A stretch of DNA of 6,829 nt from Aquimarina sp. (GCA_011524575.1 WTKB01000064.1:1-6829); one strand, 5' to 3'. Positions 1-6,742 are shown, counted from the stretch's first letter. Notes: a model not told the origin generated them from the letters alone. Made by a program: numbers and translations.

Positions 1-45
1 TTTCAAAATAGGGGTGAATTTGATAGGGTATAAAATATTTTTCAT
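1..45 (-). CDS. manA: Probable mannose-6-phosphate isomerase, class I (N-terminal fragment, cut by window edge)
   Basis: The minus strand opens with ATG at 45 and stays open to the window edge, giving 15 residues, MKNILYPIKFTPILK. This closely resembles the N-terminus of class I (cupin, zinc-dependent) phosphomannose isomerases of Bacteroidota, which typically begin with LYPLKF-P-I-KEKIWGG. The enzyme would interconvert fructose-6-phosphate and mannose-6-phosphate in the cytoplasm, the entry to GDP-mannose and mannose-derived sugars for polysaccharides. It lies 118 bp downstream of ugd on the same strand, has its own candidate promoter at 107-136, and fits a sugar-nucleotide neighbourhood. 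No catalytic or metal-binding residue is inside the window, so the call rests on the first 15 residues and context only. There is no Shine-Dalgarno sequence. Confidence 0.55.
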   Translation of the reverse strand, partial: MKNILYPIKFTPILK

Positions 46-106
46 AAGTGAAATACGTAGCTATGACTTAGTAACCAATAAATGATTCTTTTATTTCTAA
101 GTATAT

Positions 107-136
107 CAAGTATATGTTTTTGATATTTAGAAACAA
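107..136 (-). promoter_or_regulatory. Candidate Bacteroidota promoter for the manA-like gene
   Basis: Read on the minus strand, TTG (complement of 134-136) is followed by exactly 19 nt and then TATACTTG (complement of 107-114). This matches the Bacteroidota primary-sigma consensus TTG-N19-TAnnTTTG with one mismatch. Transcription would start near position 100, leaving a leader of about 55 nt before the ATG at 45. An 8-bp tandem direct repeat AAGTATAT (99-106 and 108-115 on the plus strand) overlaps the -7 element and the presumed start site. I see no convincing terminator for ugd between 46 and 163, so read-through from ugd is also possible. Confidence 0.5.
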
Positions 137-163
137 TAAGAGGTTTTTATGATGTGTAATGTG

Positions 164-1564
164 TTATAAGTGGTTACTACTTCCAATACAATAAGTACTA
201 TAACCTATTTCTTGTAAACTAGATACATCTAAAAGTGATCTTCCGTCAAAAACAAATGCTGGTTTGTGCATTTGGTTGTAAATCTTCTTCCAGTCGTAGG
301 TTTTAAATTCATCCCATTCTGTAAGTACTGCTATGGCATGCGTTTTTTCTAATGTCTTATATGGATCTGCAAAAACTTGTATTTGTTTCTCGATTTCTTG
401 CTCTGATCTCCCTGTGAGATAAACAATATCGTTTACAATTTGAGTTTTGGTCACTTTAGGATCATATACTTTTAGCGTTGCTTCTTCATTGAGTAGTAAT
501 TCCGCTACATAGATAGCTGGAGATTCTCTGGTGTCATTGGTATCTTTTTTAAATGCCCAGCCTAGTAAACCAATAGATTTTCCAGAAACTGTATTAAAAA
601 GCGTTTTTACAATATTGCGTGCAAAACGTCTTTTTTGATGGTTATTCATAATAATTACTTGTTCCCAATAATCAGCAACCTCGGTCAGTCCGTAACTTTT
701 AGCAATATATACTAAGTTTAAAATATCTTTTTGAAAACAAGAACCTCCAAATCCTACAGAAGCTTTTAAAAACTTAGGTCCTATGCGGCTATCTGTCCCA
801 ATGGCACGTGCCACCTCTTGTACATTTGCTCCCGTAACTTCACAAAGTTCAGAAAGGGCATTAATAGAGGATACGCGTTGTGCTAAAAATGCGTTAGCAG
901 TAAGTTTAGATAATTCGGAAGACCATACATTAGTAGTTAAAATTTGAGATTTTGGCACCCAATGGGCATATATATCCACCAGCTCTTGAATGGCCTTTTG
1001 TCCATTTGGTGTAGTGTCTCCACCAATAAGTACCCTATCGGGGTTTAGTAGGTCGGTAACTGCAGTTCCTTCCGCTAAAAATTCTGGGTTTGATAAAATT
1101 TCAAACTTTACACCATTACCAGTATTTTTTAGAATACTACTGATAGCCTCAGCGGTACGCACTGGAAGAGTAGATTTCTCAATAACAATTTTGTCATTTT
1201 TTGCTACACTGGCAATACGTCTTGCACAAAGTTCAATGTATTTTAAATCTGCAGCCATCCCTTTACCTTCTCCATACGTTTTAGTAGGTGTGTTTACAGA
1301 TATAAAAATAGCATCTGCATTTTCAATGGCTTTATCAACATCTGTTGAGAAGAATAAATTTCTTCCACGAGCTTCTGCTACAATTTTGTCTAAACCTGGT
1401 TCGTAAATAGGTAACTTAGATACATCTGGATCGTTCCAAGCTTGGATACGTGTAGGGTTGATGTCCACAACATTTACTTGGATATTTGGACATTTTTGTG
1501 CAATAACTGCCATAGTAGGACCTCCAACATAACCTGCACCAATACAACAAATGTTTTTTATCAT
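164..1564 (-). CDS. ugd: UDP-glucose 6-dehydrogenase, animal-like type
   Basis: This 466-residue cytoplasmic enzyme oxidises UDP-glucose to UDP-glucuronate with two NAD+, supplying uronic acid for surface polysaccharides and further UDP-sugars. The N-terminal Rossmann domain starts at once with [10 protein letters not shown] (residues 7-16). Next come the central dimerisation helices with [16 protein letters not shown] (215-230) and the catalytic motif [10 protein letters not shown] (271-280), whose Cys276 is the nucleophile. The C-terminal UDP-binding domain contains [11 protein letters not shown] (338-348). Glu161, Lys220, Cys276, Asp280 and Lys339 fall at the same numbers as the catalytic and binding residues of human UGDH, and Arg260 is also kept. 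The resemblance to animal enzymes is strong over the whole length (for example [22 protein letters not shown]). The disordered human C-terminal tail is absent. The start is fixed because the Rossmann motif begins within ten residues. The gene lies 144 bp after the other dehydrogenase and has its own candidate promoter. Confidence 0.96.
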   Translation of the reverse strand: MIKNICCIGAGYVGGPTMAVIAQKCPNIQVNVVDINPTRIQAWNDPDVSKLPIYEPGLDKIVAEARGRNLFFSTDVDKAIENADAIFISVNTPTKTYGEGKGMAADLKYIELCARRIASVAKNDKIVIEKSTLPVRTAEAISSILKNTGNGVKFEILSNPEFLAEGTAVTDLLNPDRVLIGGDTTPNGQKAIQELVDIYAHWVPKSQILTTNVWSSELSKLTANAFLAQRVSSINALSELCEVTGANVQEVARAIGTDSRIGPKFLKASVGFGGSCFQKDILNLVYIAKSYGLTEVADYWEQVIIMNNHQKRRFARNIVKTLFNTVSGKSIGLLGWAFKKDTNDTRESPAIYVAELLLNEEATLKVYDPKVTKTQIVNDIVYLTGRSEQEIEKQIQVFADPYKTLEKTHAIAVLTEWDEFKTYDWKKIYNQMHKPAFVFDGRSLLDVSSLQEIGYSTYCIGSSNHL

Positions 1565-1626
1565 AAGTATTTAGATTCAATCAAAATTTAAATGATAGCG
1601 TATGTACCATCTAATACTAAGTATAA

Positions 1627-1634
1627 CAAATTTA
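1627..1634 (-). promoter_or_regulatory. Candidate -7 promoter element for ugd
   Basis: The complement of 1627-1634 reads TAAATTTG, a perfect match to the Bacteroidota -7 consensus TAnnTTTG, 62 bp upstream of the ugd start. No clear TTG -33 element stands at the usual 17-23 nt distance, so the promoter is only partly supported. Just downstream, where transcription would begin, lies an 11-bp perfect palindrome, ATACT-A-AGTAT (1614-1624). The 144 bp gap from the preceding gene, in contrast to the 6 bp gap before that gene, supports separate initiation for ugd. Confidence 0.35.
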
Positions 1635-1708
1635 AAAAATAGTCTGCGTGAAATAGCGTTTACATATTTTTTACTAGTTAAAAATCTATGAAAGGTAGGA
1701 AAGATTCC

Positions 1709-2977
1709 TTAAAAACGTCCATCTACAGGATGTGGGTACATTCCTTTGACATCGAATAAGATATGATTTTTATTTCCTAATTTTCTGAGGTTGATATGAA
1801 GTAAATTTTTATGCGGAGTAGCCAGTATAATAAGGTCATAACACTCAGAAGGCAGTTGCGTAATTTGTGTAAAGTTTCCTTTTTGTGCTAGTTGCTTGGG
1901 TAAGATATAAGGATCGTAAAGATGTACCTCTAGCCCATAATCTTCTAGTTCTTTTGCTGTATCTAGAACTTTAGAGTTCCTAAGGTCGGCACAGTTTTCT
2001 TTAAAACTAATTCCTAAAATAAGAGCTTTCGCCTTTGTGAGTTCAATGTTTTTTTTCAGCATGAGTTTAATACATTGACTTGCTAAGTACGAGCTCATAC
2101 TTTCGTTTATTTTTCTACTTGCACGTATTAACTCTGGGAAGTATCCATGATCTTGTGCTTTTTGTGCTAAGTAGTAGGGGTCTACGCCAATGCAATGCCC
2201 ACCTACAAGCCCTGGAGTAAATTTTAAAAAGTTCCATTTACTAGCTGCAGCATCTAATACTTTATGTGTGTCAATTTCGAGTAAGTTACATATTTTGGAA
2301 AGTTCATTAACAAAAGCGATATTAATATCTCTTTGTGTGTTTTCAATTACTTTTGCAGCTTCAGCAATTTTAATACTTTCTGCTTTATGTGTGTTTGCAG
2401 TAAGTACACTACTATAAAGCTTATCTACAAAGTCTCTACAACTAGGTGTAGATCCAGAAGTTACTTTTACAATGTTTTCTATAGGGCGATTTTTGTCACC
2501 AGGATTAATACGTTCTGGGGAGTAACCTACAAAAAAATCCGTATTATAATTAAGCCCACTTTCCCTTTCTAAAATTGGAACGCATACTTCTTCCGTCGCT
2601 CCAGGATATACCGTAGATTCATAAATAACCGTGTCACCTTTCTTTAGTTGTTTACCAATAGTGCTGCTTACTTTACAAATAAGACTAAGATCAGGGCGGT
2701 TATTGCTGTCTACGGGTGTAGGCACTGTTACAATATAGACGCTTGCTTTAACCGTTTCTAGAAGGTTACTTGTGAAATTTACACCAATTCCAGATGTTGT
2801 AGTATAGCTTTTTTCAAGAATTACCTCAGGAGAAATCTCTCCTGAGGTATCTTGGTATTGTTGAAGTTCTGAAATTCTCGTGTTGTTGGAATCATAGCCA
2901 ATTACCTTATATTTTTTAGCAAACATAAGGGCTAAGGGCAATCCTACATATCCAAGTCCGAAAATTGCAACAATCAT
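1709..2977 (-). CDS. UDP-N-acetylhexosamine 6-dehydrogenase, TviB/VipA/WbpO-like nucleotide-sugar dehydrogenase
   Basis: This 422-residue protein has the three-domain UDP-glucose/GDP-mannose dehydrogenase architecture. It has an N-terminal NAD-binding Rossmann fold with GLGYVGLP (residues 7-14) and a central domain with GYSPERINPGDK (151-162). The helix EAAKVIENTQRDINIAFVNE (206-225) carries the conserved Lys209 and Asn213. The catalytic segment GLVGGHCIGVDPYYL (256-270) has Cys262 as nucleophile, and the C-terminal domain contains GISFKENCADLRNSK (322-336). The GGHCIGVDPYYL and GYSPERINPGD signatures place it with TviB/VipA and WbpO, which oxidise UDP-GlcNAc or UDP-GalNAc to the 6-uronic acid for Vi-antigen, O-antigen or capsule. 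They differ clearly from the [10 protein letters not shown] signature of ugd next door. GlcNAc versus GalNAc cannot be decided from sequence. The start lies 6 bp after the valS stop, so co-transcription with valS is likely. The stop is TAA at 1709-1711. Confidence 0.9.
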   Translation of the reverse strand: MIVAIFGLGYVGLPLALMFAKKYKVIGYDSNNTRISELQQYQDTSGEISPEVILEKSYTTTSGIGVNFTSNLLETVKASVYIVTVPTPVDSNNRPDLSLICKVSSTIGKQLKKGDTVIYESTVYPGATEEVCVPILERESGLNYNTDFFVGYSPERINPGDKNRPIENIVKVTSGSTPSCRDFVDKLYSSVLTANTHKAESIKIAEAAKVIENTQRDINIAFVNELSKICNLLEIDTHKVLDAAASKWNFLKFTPGLVGGHCIGVDPYYLAQKAQDHGYFPELIRASRKINESMSSYLASQCIKLMLKKNIELTKAKALILGISFKENCADLRNSKVLDTAKELEDYGLEVHLYDPYILPKQLAQKGNFTQITQLPSECYDLIILATPHKNLLHINLRKLGNKNHILFDVKGMYPHPVDGRF

Positions 2978-2983
2978 ATATTT

Positions 2984-5632
2984 TTAGGCTTCAAGGGCTT
3001 TAATACTATTTTTAAGTGTCGTTATTTTTGTTTCAGCATCTTCTAGCTTTTTACGCTCGCCAGCAACTACTTTTTCTGGAGCATTAGCTACAAAACGTTC
3101 ATTACTTAATTTTTTTGTAACACTTTTCAAAAATCCTTCTGTGTAGGTAAGTTCTTCTTTAAGTTTTTGAAGTTCTTCTTCCATATTAACTAAGCCTTGT
3201 AGAGGGATAAAATATTCATTTCCAGACTCTCTAAAAGATGGTGCACCTTCAATAGCTTTAGCTACTTCAGTAATTTTCGATAAATTACAAAGTTTGGTTA
3301 AAATAGGGTAGAGCCTATCTGAGTTTTTAGTATGGTTACATAATTGTAAGCTTACAGTATCTTTGAAAGCGATATTCTTTTCTTGACGGATACGACGAAT
3401 ACCAGTAACTACTTGGATACATTCGTTAAAATCTGTTAGAATTTTAGAGGTTTCAGGAGTTGTTTCCTTAGTACTTGGGTAGTTATTAATAATAAGTGCT
3501 TCCTCTGGGCTTCTTTCTTGGATGTTTTGCCAAATTTCCTCTGATGCAAAAGGAACAAATGGGTGTAATATTCTTAGGTTATCTTCTAATAGTGCAATAA
3601 TTTGAGCATAACTTGTTGAATCTATAGGTTTTCCAAAAGCGGGTTTTAGAATTTCCAGTAATTGTCCACAAAAATCATCGTAAATGAGTTTATAGATACT
3701 CATTAGTGAGTCGCTTAATCGGTATTTTTCAAAGTTAGCATCTACGCTAATAAGTACTTCATTAAAACGATGTTCGTACCACTCTAGGGCTAATTTTGAA
3801 GCTTTAGGTTGTGTAGCACTTTCACTCACTTCCCAACCTTTAATCAATCTAAAAGCATTCCATATTTTATTGACAAAACCTTTTCCTTGCTGGCATAAAT
3901 CTTCATCAAACATTAAGTCGTTTCCAGCAGCAGAACTTAGGAGTAAGCCTACACGCACTCCATCAGCTCCATAATCATCGATTAATTTTAAAGCATCTGG
4001 TGAATTACCAAGAGATTTTGACATTTTACGACGTTTTTTATCTCTTACAAGCCCTGTTAGGTACACATTTTTAAAAGGTTTTTTGTCGGTGTATTCGTAA
4101 CCTGCAAAAATCATACGAGCTACCCAAAAGAACAAAATATCAGGACCAGTAACTAAGTCGTTAGTAGGGTAGTAATATTGAAATTCTTTGTTGTTCGGAT
4201 CTGTAATACCATTAAAAACACTCATAGGCCACAACCATGCAGAAAACCAAGTATCTAGTGCATCTTTATCTTGTTTAAGATCAGCGAGTGTTAGGGCGGA
4301 GTTTTTAGATTTTTTTTGAGCTAATTTTAAGGCTTCATCAGCATTTTTAGCAACTACAAAATCTTGTTTGTCATCTCCATAATAATAAGCCGGGATTTGA
4401 TGTCCCCACCATAATTGTCTAGATATGTTCCAGTCTCGAATATTTTCTAACCAATGTCTGTAAGTGTTTTCGAATTTTTTAGGATGAAGTACAATCTCGT
4501 CGGTTTCTAAAACAGCTTTAAGAGCAGGTTTCACAAGATCTTCCATTTTCAAAAACCATTGGTCAGAGAGTCTTGGTTCGATCACAGCCTTAGTACGTTC
4601 AGAAGTACCAACTTTATGTGTGTGAACTTCTTCTTTTATTAAAAATCCTTTTTCTTGTAATTCTTTGGCAAAACCTTTACGTACTTCAAATCGGTCTTGA
4701 CCTTCATAATGTAAACCAAAACTATTTAAAGTAGCATCTTCATTAAAAATATCAATCACCTCTAGTTGGTGCTTTTCTCCAAGAGTTTTATCGTTAGGAT
4801 CGTGAGCTGGAGTTACTTTTAAACATCCTGTACCAAATTCCATATCTACATATTCATCTTCAATAATCGGAATTTCTCTGTTGAGTACAGGTATAATTAC
4901 TTTTTTACCTTTAATGTGAGTGTATCTGGTGTCTTCAGGATGAATACATATTGCGGTATCTCCAAAAATAGTTTCAGGTCGGGTAGTGGCTACAGTTAGA
5001 AATTCCTCAGAATCAACAATAGGGTATTTAATGTAATACAGTTTCCCTTGTTTTTCTTCGTAAATCACCTCTTCGTCAGAAAGTGTTGTTTTTGCTTCAG
5101 GATCCCAGTTGATCATTCGATACCCTCGGTATATCAGTCCTTTGTTGTATAAATCAACAAAGGTTTGAATTACTTGCGGATATAATTCGTCATCAAGTGT
5201 AAATTTGGTACGCTCCCAATCACAGGAAGCTCCTAATTTTTTTAATTGTTCTAAGATTACCCCTCCATATTCATTGGTCCAATCCCAAGCGTGCTTTAAA
5301 AACTCTTCACGAGTTAAGTCGTTTTTATTGATGCCTTGAGTTTTGAGTTTAGCAACAACTTTTGCTTCTGTAGCAATAGAAGCATGGTCTGTTCCAGGTA
5401 CCCAGCAAGCGTTATACCCACGTAAGCGGGCACGACGTATTAAAACATCTTGAATGGTATTGTTAAGCATATGTCCCATGTGTAATACTCCTGTAACATT
5501 TGGAGGAGGTATTACAATAGTATAAGGTTCTTTGTTGGGATCTACTTCAGAATGGAAAAAATTATGCTCCATCCAGTAGTTGTACCATTTATTTTCTACT
5601 GATTTAGAGTCATATTGCGTACTTAGTGCCAT
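2984..5632 (-). CDS. valS: Valyl-tRNA synthetase (class Ia)
   Basis: This 882-residue cytoplasmic enzyme charges tRNA-Val with valine using ATP and edits misactivated threonine; the length is normal for bacterial ValRS. The catalytic Rossmann fold starts with PPPNVTGVLHMGH (residues 42-54), where HMGH is the HIGH signature. The CP1 editing domain includes TTRPETIFGDTA (216-227) and GTGCLKVTPAHDPND (267-281). The catalytic domain resumes with WNISRQLWWGHQIPAYY (401-417) and TGPDILFFWVARM (495-507), and ends with KMSKS (536-540). An anticodon-binding helical domain covers roughly 590-760. A charged C-terminal coiled-coil arm (about 815-880), typical of ValRS and used to contact tRNA, completes the protein. 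The ATG at 5632 gives the expected short N-terminus (residues 1-41 before the HIGH region). It heads the minus-strand gene run and diverges from the DUF1573 gene. Confidence 0.98.
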   Translation of the reverse strand: MALSTQYDSKSVENKWYNYWMEHNFFHSEVDPNKEPYTIVIPPPNVTGVLHMGHMLNNTIQDVLIRRARLRGYNACWVPGTDHASIATEAKVVAKLKTQGINKNDLTREEFLKHAWDWTNEYGGVILEQLKKLGASCDWERTKFTLDDELYPQVIQTFVDLYNKGLIYRGYRMINWDPEAKTTLSDEEVIYEEKQGKLYYIKYPIVDSEEFLTVATTRPETIFGDTAICIHPEDTRYTHIKGKKVIIPVLNREIPIIEDEYVDMEFGTGCLKVTPAHDPNDKTLGEKHQLEVIDIFNEDATLNSFGLHYEGQDRFEVRKGFAKELQEKGFLIKEEVHTHKVGTSERTKAVIEPRLSDQWFLKMEDLVKPALKAVLETDEIVLHPKKFENTYRHWLENIRDWNISRQLWWGHQIPAYYYGDDKQDFVVAKNADEALKLAQKKSKNSALTLADLKQDKDALDTWFSAWLWPMSVFNGITDPNNKEFQYYYPTNDLVTGPDILFFWVARMIFAGYEYTDKKPFKNVYLTGLVRDKKRRKMSKSLGNSPDALKLIDDYGADGVRVGLLLSSAAGNDLMFDEDLCQQGKGFVNKIWNAFRLIKGWEVSESATQPKASKLALEWYEHRFNEVLISVDANFEKYRLSDSLMSIYKLIYDDFCGQLLEILKPAFGKPIDSTSYAQIIALLEDNLRILHPFVPFASEEIWQNIQERSPEEALIINNYPSTKETTPETSKILTDFNECIQVVTGIRRIRQEKNIAFKDTVSLQLCNHTKNSDRLYPILTKLCNLSKITEVAKAIEGAPSFRESGNEYFIPLQGLVNMEEELQKLKEELTYTEGFLKSVTKKLSNERFVANAPEKVVAGERKKLEDAETKITTLKNSIKALEA

Positions 5633-5668
5633 TTTGGTCTGGTTTTTGAAACAAATAATTTAGAAATA

Positions 5669-5676
5669 CAAAAATA
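5669..5676 (-). promoter_or_regulatory. Candidate -7 promoter element for valS
   Basis: The complement of 5669-5676 reads TATTTTTG, fitting TAnnTTTG exactly, 36 bp upstream of the valS start. A matching TTG -33 is not obvious; the nearest candidate is TTT (complement of 5698-5700) at a 21 nt spacer. Transcription would start near 5662, giving a leader of about 30 nt. That is too short for a T-box or other tRNA-sensing leader. Confidence 0.4.
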
Positions 5677-5685
5677 CATAATACT

Positions 5686-5723
5686 ATTACATTTTCTAAA
5701 ATGCTATTCAATATAAATGTAAT
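5686..5723. repeat. 9-bp inverted repeat in the divergent valS / DUF1573 promoter region
   Basis: ATTACATTT (5686-5694) and AAATGTAAT (5715-5723) are perfect reverse complements separated by 20 bp. They sit between the candidate -7 boxes of the two divergent genes. The arrangement could be a regulator's binding site affecting either promoter, but the region is extremely AT-rich, so chance is a real alternative. Confidence 0.35.
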
Positions 5724-5760
5724 GTATTTAAAGTTTATCATTTTGTATTCTAAAAAAAAG

Positions 5761-5768
5761 TACATTTG
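5761..5768 (+). promoter_or_regulatory. Candidate -7 promoter element for the DUF1573 gene
   Basis: TACATTTG fits the Bacteroidota consensus TAnnTTTG exactly and ends 20 bp before the ATG at 5789, so the leader would be short (about 15 nt). The nearest upstream TTG (5743-5745) is only 15 nt away, closer than the usual 17-23 nt, so the -33 element is uncertain. The leader is almost pure A/T with no Shine-Dalgarno sequence, as is usual in this phylum. Confidence 0.5.
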
Positions 5769-5788
5769 TTAATAATTATTATTTTATT

Positions 5789-6241
5789 ATGAAAAAGATA
5801 GTTTCTATTGCCATTTTAGCCTTAATGTCTTTAAGTATTTTTGCTCAAAATTCTGTTTATGAAAAGAGTAAGACTACTGTCAAAGATTATTCTGATCAAT
5901 CAAAGCCAAAAGGAGCTCAAATTAAATTTGATAAAGAGGTGATTGATTACGGTGTCATTCAAAAGGGTGCTGATGGCGTTCGTGTTTTTGAATTTACCAA
6001 TACGGGTGATGAACCCTTAATTATATCTACAGTTTATTCTAGTTGTGGATGTACCGTACCAAAAAAGCCAGAAGCTCCAATAATGCCAGGAGAAAGAGGT
6101 GAAATAGAAGTAAAATATGATACTAAGCGTGTAGGGCCTATACGTAAAACAATTAGTGTTTATACAAATGCAGATAAAGTGCCTTTTCCTTTAAAAATAA
6201 AAGGAAGTATTATTCCTGCTGAAGATTCTGAATTTGAATAA
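5789..6241 (+). CDS. Secreted DUF1573 domain protein
   Basis: This is a small exported protein of 150 residues. Residues 1-19 are a classic Sec signal peptide: a basic KK start, then the hydrophobic stretch IVSIAILALMSLSIF, with likely signal peptidase I cleavage after Ala19 (FA|QN). There is no lipobox cysteine. After a polar linker (20-44) comes a single DUF1573 domain (about 45-142) of the immunoglobulin-like, ASH/MSP-like type. It includes FDKEVIDYGVIQKG (47-60), FEFTNTGDEPLIIS (67-80), the hallmark SSCGCTVP (84-91) and the closing strands YDTKRVGPIRKTISVYTN (110-127). The tail is acidic. Such proteins are abundant in Bacteroidota; their molecular function is not established, though periplasmic or surface binding is likely. 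The gene diverges from valS, has a candidate promoter, and is followed by a conserved-core hairpin and a strong terminator, so it is probably a single-gene transcript. Confidence 0.93.
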   Translation: MKKIVSIAILALMSLSIFAQNSVYEKSKTTVKDYSDQSKPKGAQIKFDKEVIDYGVIQKGADGVRVFEFTNTGDEPLIISTVYSSCGCTVPKKPEAPIMPGERGEIEVKYDTKRVGPIRKTISVYTNADKVPFPLKIKGSIIPAEDSEFE

Positions 6242-6266
6242 GAGTTGTTTTAAAAACGTAGTATTA

Positions 6267-6326
6267 AGAGCTTATTTAAAGTTGCTACTTCTGAATTACA
6301 GTTTGTATTCCTTTTAAACAAGCTCT
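6267..6326. repeat. Conserved-core hairpin repeat, copy 1
   Basis: The outer arms AGAGCTTATTTAAA (6267-6280) and TTTAAACAAGCTCT (6313-6326) pair at 13 of 14 positions. The single mismatch is A-C in plus-strand RNA but would be a U-G wobble in minus-strand RNA. The region between the arms contains a core at 6288-6311 that recurs at 6752-6775 with 22 of 24 identical bases, including an 18-base exact match TGAATTACAGTTTGTATT. The core can itself fold (GAATTACA 6293-6300 with TGTATTC 6304-6310, one bulged T, GTT loop). There is no T-tract directly after it, so it does not look like a terminator. Function unknown. Confidence 0.7.
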
Positions 6327-6339
6327 AAATTAGTCATAG

Positions 6340-6388
6340 AAAGCTGTTTTCAAATAGATGTTATTTGTTTGAAAACAGCTTTTTTTTT
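6340..6388 (+). terminator. Rho-independent terminator after the DUF1573 gene
   Basis: AAAGCTGTTTTCAAA (6340-6354) and its exact reverse complement TTTGAAAACAGCTTT (6368-6382) form a 15-bp stem with a 13-nt loop. A run of nine T residues (6380-6388) overlaps the stem's 3' end. The T-run lies only on the plus-strand 3' side, so it terminates plus-strand transcription from the DUF1573 gene. It ends only 11 bp before the next gene's start codon. Confidence 0.85.
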
Positions 6389-6399
6389 ATCCTGTTGTC

Positions 6400-6678
6400 A
6401 TGAAAATAAAAGTAGTTATTCGTTATTGTGTGCAGTGTAATTGGATGTTGCGTTCCGCTTGGTTGGCACAAGAAATACTTTCTAGTTTCTCAGATCAGAT
6501 TGATGAACTTAGTTTGCAGCCTCGATCAGGGGGGCTTTTTCAAATTCTTATTGGTGATAAAATAGTTTGGTGTCGGAAAAAGCAAAAAGGATTTCCAGAT
6601 GCTCCTACAATAAAAAGAATTTTTAGAGATCACCTTGATCCTACGCGAGATTTAGGACATATAGATAGAAAAAGTTAA
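6400..6678 (+). CDS. SelT/SelW/SelH (Rdx) family protein, Cys form
   Basis: This 92-residue protein belongs to the Rdx family of small thioredoxin-fold proteins related to selenoprotein W. The N-terminal strand IKVVIRYC leads into the redox motif Cys10-Val-Gln-Cys13. Selenoprotein members have Cys-x-x-Sec here, so this is the cysteine form and TGT is used. Family signatures follow in order: W-LRSAWLAQEIL (15-27), the loop P-SGGLFQI (41-49), the strand DKIVWCRKKQKGFPD (53-67), IKRIFRDHLDP (71-81), and the terminal LGHIDR (85-90). The role is presumed thiol redox chemistry in the cytoplasm; bacterial substrates are not known. A third cysteine, Cys58, lies outside the motif. The start is fixed because the redox motif normally sits about ten residues in. 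There is no Shine-Dalgarno sequence. A strong terminator ends 11 bp upstream, so how the gene is transcribed is unclear. Confidence 0.92.
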   Translation: MKIKVVIRYCVQCNWMLRSAWLAQEILSSFSDQIDELSLQPRSGGLFQILIGDKIVWCRKKQKGFPDAPTIKRIFRDHLDPTRDLGHIDRKS

Positions 6679-6742
6679 GAGCTTGGATCACTTTAAAAGG
6701 ATTTACCTATTTCGATATGCACATCATTTAAAAGTAACCCAA

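Noticed and set aside
1697..1709. Small hairpin AGGAA-AGA-TTCCT overlapping the stop of the TviB-like gene, as a possible terminator.
   Set aside because: Only 5 bp of stem, overlapping the stop codon, with no T-run directly following on the minus strand.
990..2572. Plus-strand open frames at 990-1406, 2190-2417 and 2333-2572.
   Set aside because: They lie wholly antisense within two well-recognised dehydrogenase genes, have no plausible domain, and no promoter or conserved motif; they are shadows of the minus-strand coding.
5633..5788. T-box or other tRNA-sensing leader upstream of valS.
   Set aside because: The candidate -7 box leaves only about 30 nt of leader, and no specifier stem or terminator/antiterminator pairing is visible; such leaders are also not typical of Bacteroidota.
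6427..6438. Possible selenocysteine codon and SECIS element in the SelW-like gene.
   Set aside because: The second position of the redox motif is TGT (Cys13), not TGA, so no recoding is needed.
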